A stretch of DNA of 64,000 nucleotides from a bacterium (GTDB lineage Bacteria; Zixibacteria; MSB-5A5; CAIYYT01). Position 1 is the stretch's first letter. Each line of letters begins with the position of its first letter. Location of the stretch: NCBI GenBank assembly GCA_016708315.1, contig JADJGC010000004.1:124001-188000 (forward strand). The letters are read 5' to 3'. The notes under the pieces were generated by a model. That model saw only the letters and a list, made by a program, of their open reading frames with translations, was not told where the DNA came from and made no database searches. Both the position numbers and the translations under genes were made by a program. This document shows positions 1-9,160 of this stretch, piece after piece.

Positions 1-1308
1 CGCAACGCCAACCTGTATTCAGCTCTTGAAGTGAACATCCGGTATGGTTCCATGGTACACTCTTGTAACCAGATCATCAATCATCACTCCAATATAGGCT
101 TGCGCGCGATCTATAATGACCTGAGGATGGTTTCTCAACTTCGCAACAGAGTTGATTCCGGCAATTAGGCCCTGTGCTGCGGCCTCTTCATATCCCGAAG
201 TCCCATTGATCTGGCCGCAGAAGTACAGATTCTCCAGCACCCGCGTTTCCAACGTTGGCTTTATTTGAAATGCCGGGAAGAAATCGTACTCGATAGCATA
301 GCCCGGACGCTTCATAATCACATTCTCAAGGCCCGGAATCGAATGAAGTATCTCCAACTGGACATCTGCCGGCAGGGAGGTTGACAGCCCATTGATGTAT
401 ATCTCTGAAGTGTCAAGTCCTTCCGGTTCAATAAACAACTGATGTCGATCCTTGTCTCGGAATCGATGAATCTTGTCCTCAATCGAAGGGCAGTATCTTG
501 GTCCAATGCCCTGAATATTACCGGAAAACATCGCCGACCGATGGATATTGGCTTCCACGATCTTGTGAGTCTCTGCAGTTGTGTAGGTAATGTGGCATTT
601 TACTCGGTTTTGTACCGCTCCTATAGTCCGCAACGAAAACGGCAAGAATTGGTCATCGCCCGGTTGTGGTTCCATCTTCGAGTAGTCGATCGTATTGCCT
701 TCGAGTCGAGGGGGGGTGCCGGTCTTAAGCCGACCCGGTTTGAATCCCAAACTCTGCAGCGATTCTGACAGGTGGAGCGAAGGCGCCTCGTTGACTCGCC
801 CGGCAGCGGTTTGCTCTTCGCCGATGTGGATGAGTCCGTTTAGGAATGTGCCGGAGGCAAGAACGCACGCGGTCCCGGAAATCTCTCTTCCGTCGTTTAA
901 TATTACATGACTGAACTTGTTGCCTTCATTGCCAATACCGACAACCATTCCGCCAACAAGAGTCAGATTCTCAATCTCTAAGAGCACTTCCTGGGCAAAC
1001 TCACGATACAATTTCCTGTCGCATTGAGCCCGTGATGACCATACTGCTGGTCCCTTGCTCTTGTTGAGAGTTCGGAAATGAATCCCTGTTCGATCTGTGA
1101 TATAGCCCATCAGTCCGCCAAGGGCGTCGATCTCGCGCACAAGTTGGCCCTTGCCGACTCCGCCGATTGCCGGATTGCACGACATCTCGCCGATTTTGGC
1201 CAGATCACCGCTGATCAGTGCCGTGGAAGCGCCCATTCGGGCTGCAGCTGCAGCAGCTTCAATTCCGGCGTGTCCGCCGCCAATAACTATGACTTCGAAA
1301 TCCCTCAT
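1..1308 (-). CDS. mnmG: MnmG (GidA), tRNA uridine-5-carboxymethylaminomethyl modification enzyme; 3' end outside window, frameshifted
   Basis: FAD-dependent partner of MnmE, which installs the cmnm5 group on the wobble uridine of several tRNAs. The N-terminus has the Rossmann FAD motif GGGHAGIEAA, followed by the family motifs SCNPAIGG and GQLVREIDALGG. Near residue 415 the frame runs into LVTRVYHG and stops at 19-21, but shifting one base gives the textbook MnmG continuation EPYRMFTSRAEYRLAL to the window edge. Ten bases (51-60) lie where nine are expected, so there is a one-base insertion. The family is normally about 620 residues, so the C-terminal third lies beyond the edge. Identification is certain. 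Whether the frameshift is biological or an assembly error is open. Confidence 0.93.
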
Positions 1309-1365
1309 GGTAGTTGGAGATAATACGCGGTAAACACACCAAAATCAAGCGGGAACGTCGCAGGC

Positions 1366-1381
1366 AGTTTCACGTGAAACT
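1366..1381. promoter_or_regulatory. parS-like centromere site
   Basis: The perfect 16-base palindrome AGTTTCACGTGAAACT matches the bacterial parS consensus TGTTTCACGTGAAACA at all 14 inner positions. ParB/Spo0J binds such sites near the origin. It lies about 60 bases upstream of mnmG and about 14.5 kb from the dnaA-dnaN spacer, where parS sites are expected. parA and parB are not in the window. Confidence 0.8.
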
Positions 1382-1587
1382 ACCAAGCTTCCGAGGTATC
1401 ATATCAAATCTTCGCCACATCACAGAATTTGTCAATGCATACAACCATATAATTTGTCAGGACTTACGCGTCCAAGTCTTGTTTGCGGTCTTTTTCAAGA
1501 ACGACATAAGTTGGAAGCTACTCCCATAATAGCGAGAGTCACCCACTGAATCTACTGGTATGCTTCCGGTCGAACTGTCGTTGCTAA

Positions 1588-1616
1588 TTGACAAAAGAGG
1601 AGTTTCTGCTTATAAT
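1588..1616 (+). promoter_or_regulatory. Consensus sigma70-type promoter for the secreted transglutaminase-like gene
   Basis: A perfect -35 TTGACA (1588-1593) is separated by exactly 17 bases from a perfect -10 TATAAT (1611-1616). Transcription would begin near 1623, leaving a leader of about 85-100 bases before the dockerin protein. Apart from this promoter and the parS-like site, I see nothing in the 400-base gap 1309-1707. Confidence 0.75.
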
Positions 1617-1707
1617 GGATATTCTACTACATTATCATTGGTGTCGACTGGTTTAGTTGCTCTGGTTTGCACGAAAACTGATCGCGCAAGCCACTGCAGA
1701 ATAACAA

Positions 1708-3585
1708 ATGGAGTTTCATACTGTGAAATACTCAAGACCGTTTGCATTGACCGTTGCGACTATAGTGAACTGCATAGTGATTTGCTCTGCATCTGCAATC
1801 GCCGGTATCTTTACTGGCCACGTCTATGATGCCGCCACCGGTTGGCCGATCCCTTGTGCCGAGTTAATCGTTGGAAACAACTTCATTTCAAATGCAATCA
1901 CTGTTACTACTGATTCTGCAGGCTATTATGTAACACCAACCATCGCTGATCTGACCGACTACACCGTGCTCGCTTCGGCTCCAGGATATGAGTCTACAAC
2001 TTTGCTGATGCAGACTCCACATGCCGGAACCAACGTCTTCTTGAACAGGCCTGATTCTGGATTTCTTGCGGAGACACTGAATCAAGGATTGGTGCACTAC
2101 CAACTTAATGATGGCGCAAGTCACCGCGTTGGCAGTGATGTGACCGAATTTGATTTTCCCAACATTGACGCCGACAATGCGCTGATTGACTCACTGCTCG
2201 CTTCAATCGGCACCGATTCCGCGCCTACAGAAGTCGATTCCGTAATCTGGATGAAATGCTCGCTTGTCTGGGAGTGGTTACAGACGAATGCCCGATACAT
2301 TAACTCCTACCCGGGCGATCCGGTGGTGCAAGCGGCATGGAATTACATGATGAGTTACGATGACGGCTATCCATCAATCGAAGCTATTGCCGCCACCTAT
2401 ATCGAGTACGGGTTCATCGTCTGGGGAACATGCATGAGTCGCGCCCACATTCTTACGACGATGCTCTACAAAGTCGGACTCTCGCGTGACCGCGTTGCTA
2501 TCGCCGAAACTCGCTGGCAATTGCGCTACAGTCAACACATGTACTCAGTAGTTTGGCTGGCAAACCGGTGGCTTTATTTTGATCCTTCATCTATTGGAGC
2601 GACATTCCCGCCGTTCAGCGAGTTTCGTTCGGTCCCGACAGGAGCTTCCGGATACATGGACTACTGTCATCCCTATGAGTTGATGCTAATTCCCGGTTCA
2701 AGCATTTCGGCCGTTCCTGACATTATGAACCGCCAACACAACTCAGACAATGCGGTTATCGCCGCGCCTCCGCAAGGTACTCACGTGATTACCGAAAACG
2801 TGATTGTTACCGGCGTTTCCGGAAATCCTATTATCATAGAGGTCACTCTCAACGGAGCAGTTATACCCGTGACCGACGGTTCATTCACCGCTGTTGTCCC
2901 CCTGTCAATTGGTACTAATCTGGTTGTGGCCACGGTCAAGGATAACGGCGTTCCGTTTTCCGACACGATAATCGTTGTCAGGACGAAGCCTGATTGTGAT
3001 AGTGATGGAACTGTCGATCTTGATGATAACTGCCCAACAATCGCAAACCCGGATCAGCCGGACGAAAACGGTGACGGTGTCGGCGATCACTGTGACGGCA
3101 AAATTCACTGCTATCAGAATGCTCCGCCAGCCGGTTACCGGGGTGTGCCATACTCTTACAAGATGACTTCGGTGGGTGGAACCCCACCATTAAGTTGGAC
3201 TCACACAAGCGGCAATCTTCCACCCGGCTGCAAGTTTAATGGTGGCTCACTCGGAACAATCACCGGCATTCCCAGCCAATCCGGGGAGTACAGTTTCGCT
3301 ATTGCAGTCTTCGATTCACACATTCCAGCCAAATCCGACACGGTAAGCCTGACCATTCAAATCAACAACCCGCCGTTTGTTTGCGGCGATGCCGATGGCT
3401 CAAGCATCGTCACCATTTCCGACGCAGTCTATTTGATCAGCTACATCTTTGCGGGTGGATCCGCTCCCGATCCACTGTTGTCGGGTGATGCAGATTGCAG
3501 CGATGCCATTACAATCTCAGATGCTGTGTACTTGATTAATTACATTTTCGGTGGTGGTACGGCGCCGTGTTCGGCGTGTCCATAG
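1708..3585 (+). CDS. Secreted transglutaminase-like protein with thrombospondin-3, Ig-like and double dockerin repeats
   Basis: Exported multidomain protein of 625 residues. Order: hydrophobic signal segment (about 12-32), carboxypeptidase-regulatory-like beta domain (HVYDAATGWPIP...), transglutaminase-like core with a plausible Cys-His-Asp triad (GTCMSRAH near 241, QHMYSVVW near 277, YFDPS near 292), a thrombospondin-3-type acidic Ca-binding stretch (DCDSDGTVDLDDNC), an Ig-like/He_PIG domain, and two dockerin-like repeats ending in CSACP. No Shine-Dalgarno precedes the ATG at 1708, whereas GGAG at 1711-1714 would suit a GTG start at 1723, which still leaves the full signal peptide. The substrate is unknown; such cores act as proteases or cross-linkers. 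It is transcribed divergently from mnmG and convergently to mnmE. Confidence 0.82.
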   Translation: MEFHTVKYSRPFALTVATIVNCIVICSASAIAGIFTGHVYDAATGWPIPCAELIVGNNFISNAITVTTDSAGYYVTPTIADLTDYTVLASAPGYESTTLLMQTPHAGTNVFLNRPDSGFLAETLNQGLVHYQLNDGASHRVGSDVTEFDFPNIDADNALIDSLLASIGTDSAPTEVDSVIWMKCSLVWEWLQTNARYINSYPGDPVVQAAWNYMMSYDDGYPSIEAIAATYIEYGFIVWGTCMSRAHILTTMLYKVGLSRDRVAIAETRWQLRYSQHMYSVVWLANRWLYFDPSSIGATFPPFSEFRSVPTGASGYMDYCHPYELMLIPGSSISAVPDIMNRQHNSDNAVIAAPPQGTHVITENVIVTGVSGNPIIIEVTLNGAVIPVTDGSFTAVVPLSIGTNLVVATVKDNGVPFSDTIIVVRTKPDCDSDGTVDLDDNCPTIANPDQPDENGDGVGDHCDGKIHCYQNAPPAGYRGVPYSYKMTSVGGTPPLSWTHTSGNLPPGCKFNGGSLGTITGIPSQSGEYSFAIAVFDSHIPAKSDTVSLTIQINNPPFVCGDADGSSIVTISDAVYLISYIFAGGSAPDPLLSGDADCSDAITISDAVYLINYIFGGGTAPCSACP

Positions 3586-3627
3586 AATGGATAGTTATTC
3601 AGACGAAGAAACCAAGGATACTGGCGA

Positions 3628-5019
3628 CTATTTTCCGATACAGAATCGACTGAAGATCTCTGATAGCAGGTCATCATTAGTGACCTTGCCGAGAATCTCT
3701 TCCAGTGCTTCCACTGACTGATGCAAATCAAAAGCCAGCAATTCGAAACTCTCTTCTTGTTCAAGCTTCTGCCGCACACTGCGAAGTGAGTCGATAGCGA
3801 GAAGGATCGCACGGTAATGCCGTTGATTTGTAATGATGTTGTCACCGCTTGTGATAGCAGACGATGAGGAAGCAATGACATCGCCTACTCTCTTCAAGAG
3901 AATATCGATGCCTTTCAGTTCTTTAGCAGAGACAACGATAGGGTCGGCACTGTCTAGTTCAGACTGCAGGTCAGCAATCTGAAATCCGGTCAAGAGATCG
4001 ATCTTGTTGAGAACGAGAACGATTTGGCGCTCCGGAAGCTTGGAAAGAAATTCGCGAATTTCCGTGACTGTCGCCTTGGTGGCATCAAAGACGGCAACTA
4101 CGATGCCCGCCGCTTCAATCTCCCGTTTTGACCGCTCAACTCCCGCCGCTTCAATGTGATCGTCAGTCTCGCGCATTCCTGCGGTATCAACAAAACGAAC
4201 TACAATGCCATTGATGTCGATTTTCTCAGCAATTGTGTCGCGCGTCGTTCCGGGTGTCTCGGTTACTATTGCGCGTTCTTCGGCAAGTATGGCATTGAAC
4301 AGCGACGACTTCCCGGCATTGGGCGGTCCGACAATCGGAACCTGCATTCCCGAACGTAAAACCTCGCCATGCTGGAAACTGTCCGCCAAGCGCGACAATT
4401 TTCCGGCAATGCCATCGATCTTGTTAAGCAATTCAGATTTCTCTTCGCGAGGAATATCTTCGTCTGGGAAGTCAGTGTAGGCTTCAAAAAGTGCGCCGAT
4501 TTCGACCAGCTCATTGCGGAGATTGCCGATGTACTCCGAGAGCCTCCCCGAAAGTTGATAGACCGCAGCCTGCTGAAATGCCGTTCCCTCCGCTGCAATC
4601 AGATCCGCCACGGCTTCTGCCTGAAGCAAGTCTATCCGGCCAGTCTGGAATGCCCGCAGTGTAAACTCACCGGGCGTAGCCTGGCGCGCGCCGGCATTGA
4701 CCGCCATCTCGACAATTTGCTTGAGGATTTGCGGGTTTCCGTGTGCTGAAATTTCGACGACGTTTTCACCCGTGTAGCTATTGGGCGCTATGAAGACTGC
4801 CAAAAGAACTTCGTCGGTGAAGGTCCGGCGGAGCGAGCCTTTGATGTAGCTGTGATGTATTGTATGTGACTTGACTTCGCGAAAATCACGCTGCTCGTTT
4901 ACCAACTGATTGGCAATTTCGAACGCATGATTTCCCGAGATGCGAATGACTCCTATACCGCCATAGCCCGGAGGAGTCGAGATCGCGACGATTGTCTCGT
5001 CGCTGTCCGGGAGCCTCAT
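3628..5019 (-). CDS. mnmE: MnmE (TrmE), tRNA-modifying GTPase
   Basis: Potassium-dependent GTPase that works with MnmG to modify wobble uridines. It begins with the tetrahydrofolate-binding domain (DTIVAISTPPGYGGIGVIRISG) and continues with a helical domain interrupted by the G domain: P-loop GPPNAGKSSLFN, G2 GTTRDT, G3 DTAGMRE and G4 NKID. It ends with the invariant C-terminal FCIGK. The 463-residue length is normal. The start overlaps the yidC stop by four bases, so the two are probably co-translated. It is the distal gene of the rpmH operon here, because mnmG is separated from it by an opposing gene. Confidence 0.97.
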   Translation of the reverse strand: MRLPDSDETIVAISTPPGYGGIGVIRISGNHAFEIANQLVNEQRDFREVKSHTIHHSYIKGSLRRTFTDEVLLAVFIAPNSYTGENVVEISAHGNPQILKQIVEMAVNAGARQATPGEFTLRAFQTGRIDLLQAEAVADLIAAEGTAFQQAAVYQLSGRLSEYIGNLRNELVEIGALFEAYTDFPDEDIPREEKSELLNKIDGIAGKLSRLADSFQHGEVLRSGMQVPIVGPPNAGKSSLFNAILAEERAIVTETPGTTRDTIAEKIDINGIVVRFVDTAGMRETDDHIEAAGVERSKREIEAAGIVVAVFDATKATVTEIREFLSKLPERQIVLVLNKIDLLTGFQIADLQSELDSADPIVVSAKELKGIDILLKRVGDVIASSSSAITSGDNIITNQRHYRAILLAIDSLRSVRQKLEQEESFELLAFDLHQSVEALEEILGKVTNDDLLSEIFSRFCIGK

Positions 5020-6677
5020 TTTACCTGTGGATTAAGCGTCTGCAGGTCATTGCGCTTAATCAACAACTGCTCGCCGATCGAGAGTATCGAGTACATTGAC
5101 CAGTACAATACCAATCCAACCGGAAGTCCCTTCATGAAGAAGAAGAACATCACCGGCATCAAGTACACCAGCATCTTCTGCTTGGGATCGGTGATCGACA
5201 TCTTCTGTTGGAAGAACATCGCCAGAGTCATGATAATCGGCATGATATAGGGGAACGGATCCGGCTGTGATAGATCGGGCCACAGTCCGATGAAATACGC
5301 CTGACGGAATTCGATCGTCGAGCTAAAAACGGTATAAAAACCATAAAGCAGAGGCATCTGCGGCAAGAGCAGAAGGCATCCGCTGAACGGGTTCACGCCC
5401 TCTTCCTTGTAGAGCTTCATGATCGACTGATTTAGTTTCTGCGGATCACTCTTATACTTGGCCTTAAGCTCTTCCATCTTCGGCGCCAGATTCTTCATTG
5501 CCGCCATCGATTTCAGAGACTTGCGGGTCAGCGGGAATGTAACCAACTTGATAAGTATTGAGATGACGATAATCACGACACCATAGTTAGGAATGAACTT
5601 GTGCAGCTGAACCGTAAGCCAGAAGATTGCGTGCGAGAACGGCTTGATAATCTTCCATCCCCAGTTCATCAAGTCTTCGAGATTGGTATTGTAGTGCTTT
5701 AGCACATCGTATTCCAGCGGTCCAACGAACAACTTGAATTTGTTCTCGATACTGAGGTTCGCACCGGAAGGCATAATGATACCGGTTGAGATAACCCGTT
5801 CATTGTAACTGCCATCGACTCCCACTCTGGTTTTCTCGGTGCCGCGGAAGTAGGCGCCATTGCTGGTATGATTATCGGGGATTATTGCATAAGCAAAGTA
5901 CTTCGAGCGGGAAGCAACCCACTCGGCATTGCCGGTGATATCGCGCACCATCTTGCCGTTTTCGAATGAATCATCGGTCTGCAGCTCGCCGGCCATATAT
6001 GCCGCCGACTTGTAATTCGAGAAGTCATCGCTGATATTTTTCTCGGTGGCAGGAATTCCTGGCATCCAGCTCAACACATATTCCTTATCGAGGCCGAGTT
6101 GCTGCACACCATTGATTTTCAGTACCAAGTCAAAGTCGTATTTGTCCGCATAAAAAGTGAACTGCTTGACGATTTCGCCGCGATTTGGAATTTGCGCGGT
6201 AAACGTCACAATCTGGCTCCCGGTACCGCCGGCCAGATTGACATCTTGATCGTTGGAAGTAAACGAAATTGCGTGATCTGTGAATCCGCTGATAGCCGAC
6301 ATCACCGTAGGAACCGGCTGCGCGTCAACTGGAAGCATCTCCAAGAGTTTGCCGTCGGTGTATTTGTATTCCTTCAGGGTGAGCTTGCTTATACCTGCAC
6401 CCTTGTTGGTCAAGACAGCTGAATAGTATTTCGTCTCGACGCTGATCAACTTTTCGGGAATCGAATCAAGCGAAACAACTGCGCTATCCATAACGGGCAT
6501 CGATTCAGGCGCCGTCGCTGGTGCAACTGCTGAATTCTCGGGCATCGACTGCGCCAATGAATCGGCAGTGATCCCGGCAGGCTGAGGCGGTCTCGGTGCG
6601 GGCTGATTGAAAAATTGCCAACCGACAAAGATGAGAAATATCAGTACGATGGCGATGAGTGTATTGCGATCAAACAT
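5016..6677 (-). CDS. yidC: YidC membrane protein insertase
   Basis: Inner-membrane insertase and foldase for Sec-dependent and Sec-independent proteins. The 553-residue protein has an N-terminal membrane anchor (about 6-22), a proline/alanine linker, a large periplasmic beta domain (about 70-345) and the conserved C-terminal five-helix core (NYGVVIIVISILIKLVTFPL..., LKAKYKSDPQKLNQ, PLLYGFYTVF, MPVMFFFFMKG). The periplasmic domain marks it as the Gram-negative form, so the cell should have two membranes. It lies between yidD (8-base gap) and mnmE (4-base overlap) in the conserved origin-proximal order. Confidence 0.97.
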   Translation of the reverse strand: MFDRNTLIAIVLIFLIFVGWQFFNQPAPRPPQPAGITADSLAQSMPENSAVAPATAPESMPVMDSAVVSLDSIPEKLISVETKYYSAVLTNKGAGISKLTLKEYKYTDGKLLEMLPVDAQPVPTVMSAISGFTDHAISFTSNDQDVNLAGGTGSQIVTFTAQIPNRGEIVKQFTFYADKYDFDLVLKINGVQQLGLDKEYVLSWMPGIPATEKNISDDFSNYKSAAYMAGELQTDDSFENGKMVRDITGNAEWVASRSKYFAYAIIPDNHTSNGAYFRGTEKTRVGVDGSYNERVISTGIIMPSGANLSIENKFKLFVGPLEYDVLKHYNTNLEDLMNWGWKIIKPFSHAIFWLTVQLHKFIPNYGVVIIVISILIKLVTFPLTRKSLKSMAAMKNLAPKMEELKAKYKSDPQKLNQSIMKLYKEEGVNPFSGCLLLLPQMPLLYGFYTVFSSTIEFRQAYFIGLWPDLSQPDPFPYIMPIIMTLAMFFQQKMSITDPKQKMLVYLMPVMFFFFMKGLPVGLVLYWSMYSILSIGEQLLIKRNDLQTLNPQVK

Positions 6678-6684
6678 TTATCAA

Positions 6685-6906
6685 TTACTCCACTGGGTCA
6701 TACCCGCCTGGATGCAGCGGATGGCAACGGCCGATGCGCTTGAAGCTCAACATCGTGCCTTTTAGAAATCCGTAACGTTCAAGCGCCTCAAGCGAGTAAG
6801 CCGAACAGGACGGATAAAAACGACATACTTTGGGCAATAAGGGGGAAAGTACTATCTGATAGACTCGAACTAAGACCGCGACGATTTGCGCTAACAGCTT
6901 ATTCAT
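6685..6906 (-). CDS. yidD: YidD membrane protein insertion efficiency factor
   Basis: Small 73-residue protein of the YidD family, associated with YidC-dependent membrane insertion. It has an N-terminal amphipathic segment and the family signature CRFYPSCSAYSLEAL, followed by RIGRCHPLHPGGYDPV. All signature cysteines are present. It overlaps the rnpA stop by eight bases and sits just upstream of yidC, the standard order. Confidence 0.95.
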   Translation of the reverse strand: MNKLLAQIVAVLVRVYQIVLSPLLPKVCRFYPSCSAYSLEALERYGFLKGTMLSFKRIGRCHPLHPGGYDPVE

Positions 6907-7297
6907 TTGTCAGCAACTGCTCCAACTGCGCGGATACCTGGTTAAACCCCAGATCAACAGCGGTCTGTTTTGCGGAAAGGACAATAGCGGAATCAACTGG
7001 CCACAGTTCCTTGTGTGTACGCACATACTCCCGCATCAGACGACGGACTCGATTGCGGGTTGGCGCATTACCAAGTCGCTTCGGAACACGAAAACACCAA
7101 CGGCTTGATACCCCCGGTGTTGGAAAGCGATGCATTCCTATATGCTCGCCTTCGCGACGATCTCCTGAACGCAGTGCCTGTCGGATAAGCATGCCATCCG
7201 ACAGACGACAGCTCTTGCCAAAACTATGATCTTTCGTCAGATACGGTAAGTTTATGTCTGCCTTTGCGGCGTCTTCTCGACAGAACGGCCCGGCCAT
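6899..7297 (-). CDS. rnpA: Ribonuclease P protein component
   Basis: Protein subunit of RNase P, which helps the catalytic RNA trim tRNA 5' leaders. The core RVPKRLGNAPTRNRVRRLMREY carries the conserved RNR motif. The family usually begins shortly before the equivalent of SCRLSDG, yet no ATG, GTG or TTG lies there. The only standard upstream start (7297) lies inside rpmH in another frame, giving an out-of-frame overlap of 74 bases. Either the protein is N-terminally extended, as described in Thermus where rpmH and rnpA overlap, or a rare CTG is used. Identity is certain; the start is not. Confidence 0.9.
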   Translation of the reverse strand: MAGPFCREDAAKADINLPYLTKDHSFGKSCRLSDGMLIRQALRSGDRREGEHIGMHRFPTPGVSSRWCFRVPKRLGNAPTRNRVRRLMREYVRTHKELWPVDSAIVLSAKQTAVDLGFNQVSAQLEQLLTNE

Positions 7298-7373
7298 CCT
7301 TGGTCTTCATTCTCTCACGAAAACCGTGATCGTTCTTCCGTTTCCGCTTCGAGGGCTGATATGTTCTCTTCAT
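7224..7373 (-). CDS. rpmH: 50S ribosomal protein L34
   Basis: A 49-residue, strongly basic protein starting MKRTYQPSKRKRKNDHGF and continuing with RERMKTKDGRAVLSRRRRKGRHKLTV, unmistakably L34. A Shine-Dalgarno AGGAGAG lies just upstream on the minus strand and a near-consensus promoter about 35 bases before the start. It is the first gene of the rpmH-rnpA-yidD-yidC-mnmE operon. The C-terminus carries five extra residues (SDERS) compared with many L34 proteins, in the region that overlaps rnpA. Confidence 0.96.
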   Translation of the reverse strand: MKRTYQPSKRKRKNDHGFRERMKTKDGRAVLSRRRRKGRHKLTVSDERS

Positions 7374-7407
7374 TTCTCTCCTAAGCTATTAACCCAATTA
7401 GCTGATT

Positions 7408-7436
7408 ATTTTACATCTCCGGCAAGGCTATGTCAA
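7408..7436 (-). promoter_or_regulatory. Promoter of the rpmH operon
   Basis: On the minus strand a perfect -35 TTGACA (7431-7436) is followed after exactly 17 bases by -10 TAAAAT (7408-7413). Transcription would start near 7400 and give a leader of about 27 bases to rpmH. Confidence 0.75.
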
Positions 7437-7609
7437 GGGATTATTGCTTGCTTGGCTACCCGTTAGCCTCTGCCGGACTCTGATACCTGTGAATCCCCGC
7501 CTTTGCTTCCAAGGATACGGGAAATTCGGAAATCTTTGTATCTTTGAGCCAATAACAAATAAACTAAGCCGTTGATGTGAAATCGGTTACGGCTATGCAT
7601 TTGCTCAGA

Positions 7610-8155
7610 CTATTTGATTCTCTTTGGGGTCTTCCGCAACATCCGCAAGATCGATTCTTCCGATGTCCGCTCCAAAACCTCTGCCGCAGTTAGCCAACGC
7701 AGATCGTGCGATTCATCGCTGATTATCAGCGGGACCGTGTCGTCGGCTTCACAGATAAAACGGACATCATAATGAAAATGTTCCGGTACCCCTTTGTGCC
7801 CAGGAATTCGATGTATATCAAGATCATATATCTGATCTGACAGCGGTTCAACTCGATATATGCCCGATTCTTCCCGCGCCTCGCCAAGTGCGACCTCAAG
7901 GACACTCGGGTTGCCGTCGGCGTGACCGCCAAGCTGTAACCACAGCTCCAGCTTCTTGTGGAAGGTCAGAAGGAAACGATCGCGCGCGGGATTCACTATC
8001 CATGCTGATCCCGTGATGTGCCCAATTTCGAGAGAGCGTTCGAAGCAGTTCGGATTAGTCTTGATGAATTCTATGAATTGGTCGCGGCAGTTGCTATCGC
8101 GTGGATCGCGAGGAATGAAGTTTGCCAACTTATCCAAGATGTCTCGTCTGTGCAT
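7610..8155 (-). CDS. Nudix hydrolase
   Basis: Predicted hydrolase of a nucleoside-diphosphate-linked substrate, 181 residues. The Nudix box is degenerate: the catalytic half GEAREESGI is intact with both metal-binding glutamates, but the usual first Glu is Pro and the Arg of the REUxEE element is Gly (in the stretch beginning GGHADGNPS). Preceding strands (GSAWIVNPARDRFLLTFHKKLELWLQ) fit the fold. Substrate cannot be predicted. It is followed by the ZIP gene upstream on the same strand with a 51-base gap. The 200 bases between it and the rpmH promoter hold nothing else I recognise. Confidence 0.85.
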   Translation of the reverse strand: MHRRDILDKLANFIPRDPRDSNCRDQFIEFIKTNPNCFERSLEIGHITGSAWIVNPARDRFLLTFHKKLELWLQLGGHADGNPSVLEVALGEAREESGIYRVEPLSDQIYDLDIHRIPGHKGVPEHFHYDVRFICEADDTVPLIISDESHDLRWLTAAEVLERTSEESILRMLRKTPKRIK

Positions 8156-8206
8156 GATGGATTCTACACAGTCAAGGCGATCTATGCAAGAGCGATGCGC
8201 TTGGCG

Positions 8207-9025
8207 CTAACCCAAGGCTACGTCAAGAATCATCATAACTGTGAATCCAACCATGACCCCCATTGTTGCGACGTGAGAATGTCCCGAAGTCTGCGACTCC
8301 GGAACCAGTTCCTCAACGACCACGAATATCATCGCTCCCGCTGCAAACGAAAGTGCATACGGCAGAATCGGTTTGGCGGCAATTACCAGCGCCGCACCCA
8401 ACATACCGGCAATCGGCTCGACGATTCCCGACAGTTGTCCGTACCAGAAGGCTTTGAATCGCGAAACTCCCACTCGCCGAAGTGGCATCGAGACTGCGAG
8501 CCCTTCCGGAAAATTCTGGATTCCGATGCCCAGCGCCAATGCGATCGCTCCCGCCAAGTTCGCCGACGGCAAGTCAGCCGCGACTGCGCCAAATGCCACT
8601 CCCACAGCCAGGCCCTCGGGGATGTTATGCAACGTAATCGCCAACACCAACAGCGTGCTTCGATGCCACGCGGTTCTGATACCTTCAGCGTGCAGTCCGC
8701 TTTCTGTCATATGTAAATGCGGAAGCACCAGGTCCAGACCGCGCAGAAAGGCAGCACCAAGGAGAAATCCGACTGCGGCAGGTACCCATGCCGGTACCGG
8801 ACCGTTTTCCGACATGTCGATTGCCGGCGCCAACAGCGACCAGTAGCTGGCGGCTATCATCACTCCCGCTGCGAAGCCGAGCATCATGTCCAGCGCTCTT
8901 CGGCTGACCTCTTTGCTGAGGAAGACCCCGGCGGCACCGAGTGCCGTGAGCCCCCAGGTAAAGCAAGTCGCTAAGAGCGCCTGAATCACCGGGCTAAGAT
9001 TGACAAACCACTCACCAAGAATCAT
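8207..9025 (-). CDS. ZIP-family divalent metal transporter
   Basis: Inner-membrane transporter of the ZIP family, 272 residues with about eight hydrophobic segments. The two metal-site helices are clear: HNIPEGLAVG and QNFPEGLAVS. The histidine-bearing loop between helices 3 and 4 (LPHLHMTESGLHAEG) may bind metal. It resembles the GufA/ZupT group, which moves zinc and sometimes iron or manganese; the actual ion cannot be told. Starts at ATG 9025, divergent from the serine hydrolase. Confidence 0.88.
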   Translation of the reverse strand: MILGEWFVNLSPVIQALLATCFTWGLTALGAAGVFLSKEVSRRALDMMLGFAAGVMIAASYWSLLAPAIDMSENGPVPAWVPAAVGFLLGAAFLRGLDLVLPHLHMTESGLHAEGIRTAWHRSTLLVLAITLHNIPEGLAVGVAFGAVAADLPSANLAGAIALALGIGIQNFPEGLAVSMPLRRVGVSRFKAFWYGQLSGIVEPIAGMLGAALVIAAKPILPYALSFAAGAMIFVVVEELVPESQTSGHSHVATMGVMVGFTVMMILDVALG

Positions 9026-9160
9026 AGGGCTGAATAGACATCAATGTAGATGTTAAGTGCAAGGCAAAACTATGGCGACAAAGACTTCGATTCTCACTTG
9101 ACACCGGCGGGTACAATGTATCATCTAAGTCTGACAATTATTCGAGACTACCTGGAGGAA

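Noticed and set aside
8018..8716. Long plus-strand open frame of 232 codons
   Set aside because: It is antisense to the Nudix and ZIP genes, spans their junction, and has no domain-like composition or ribosome site.
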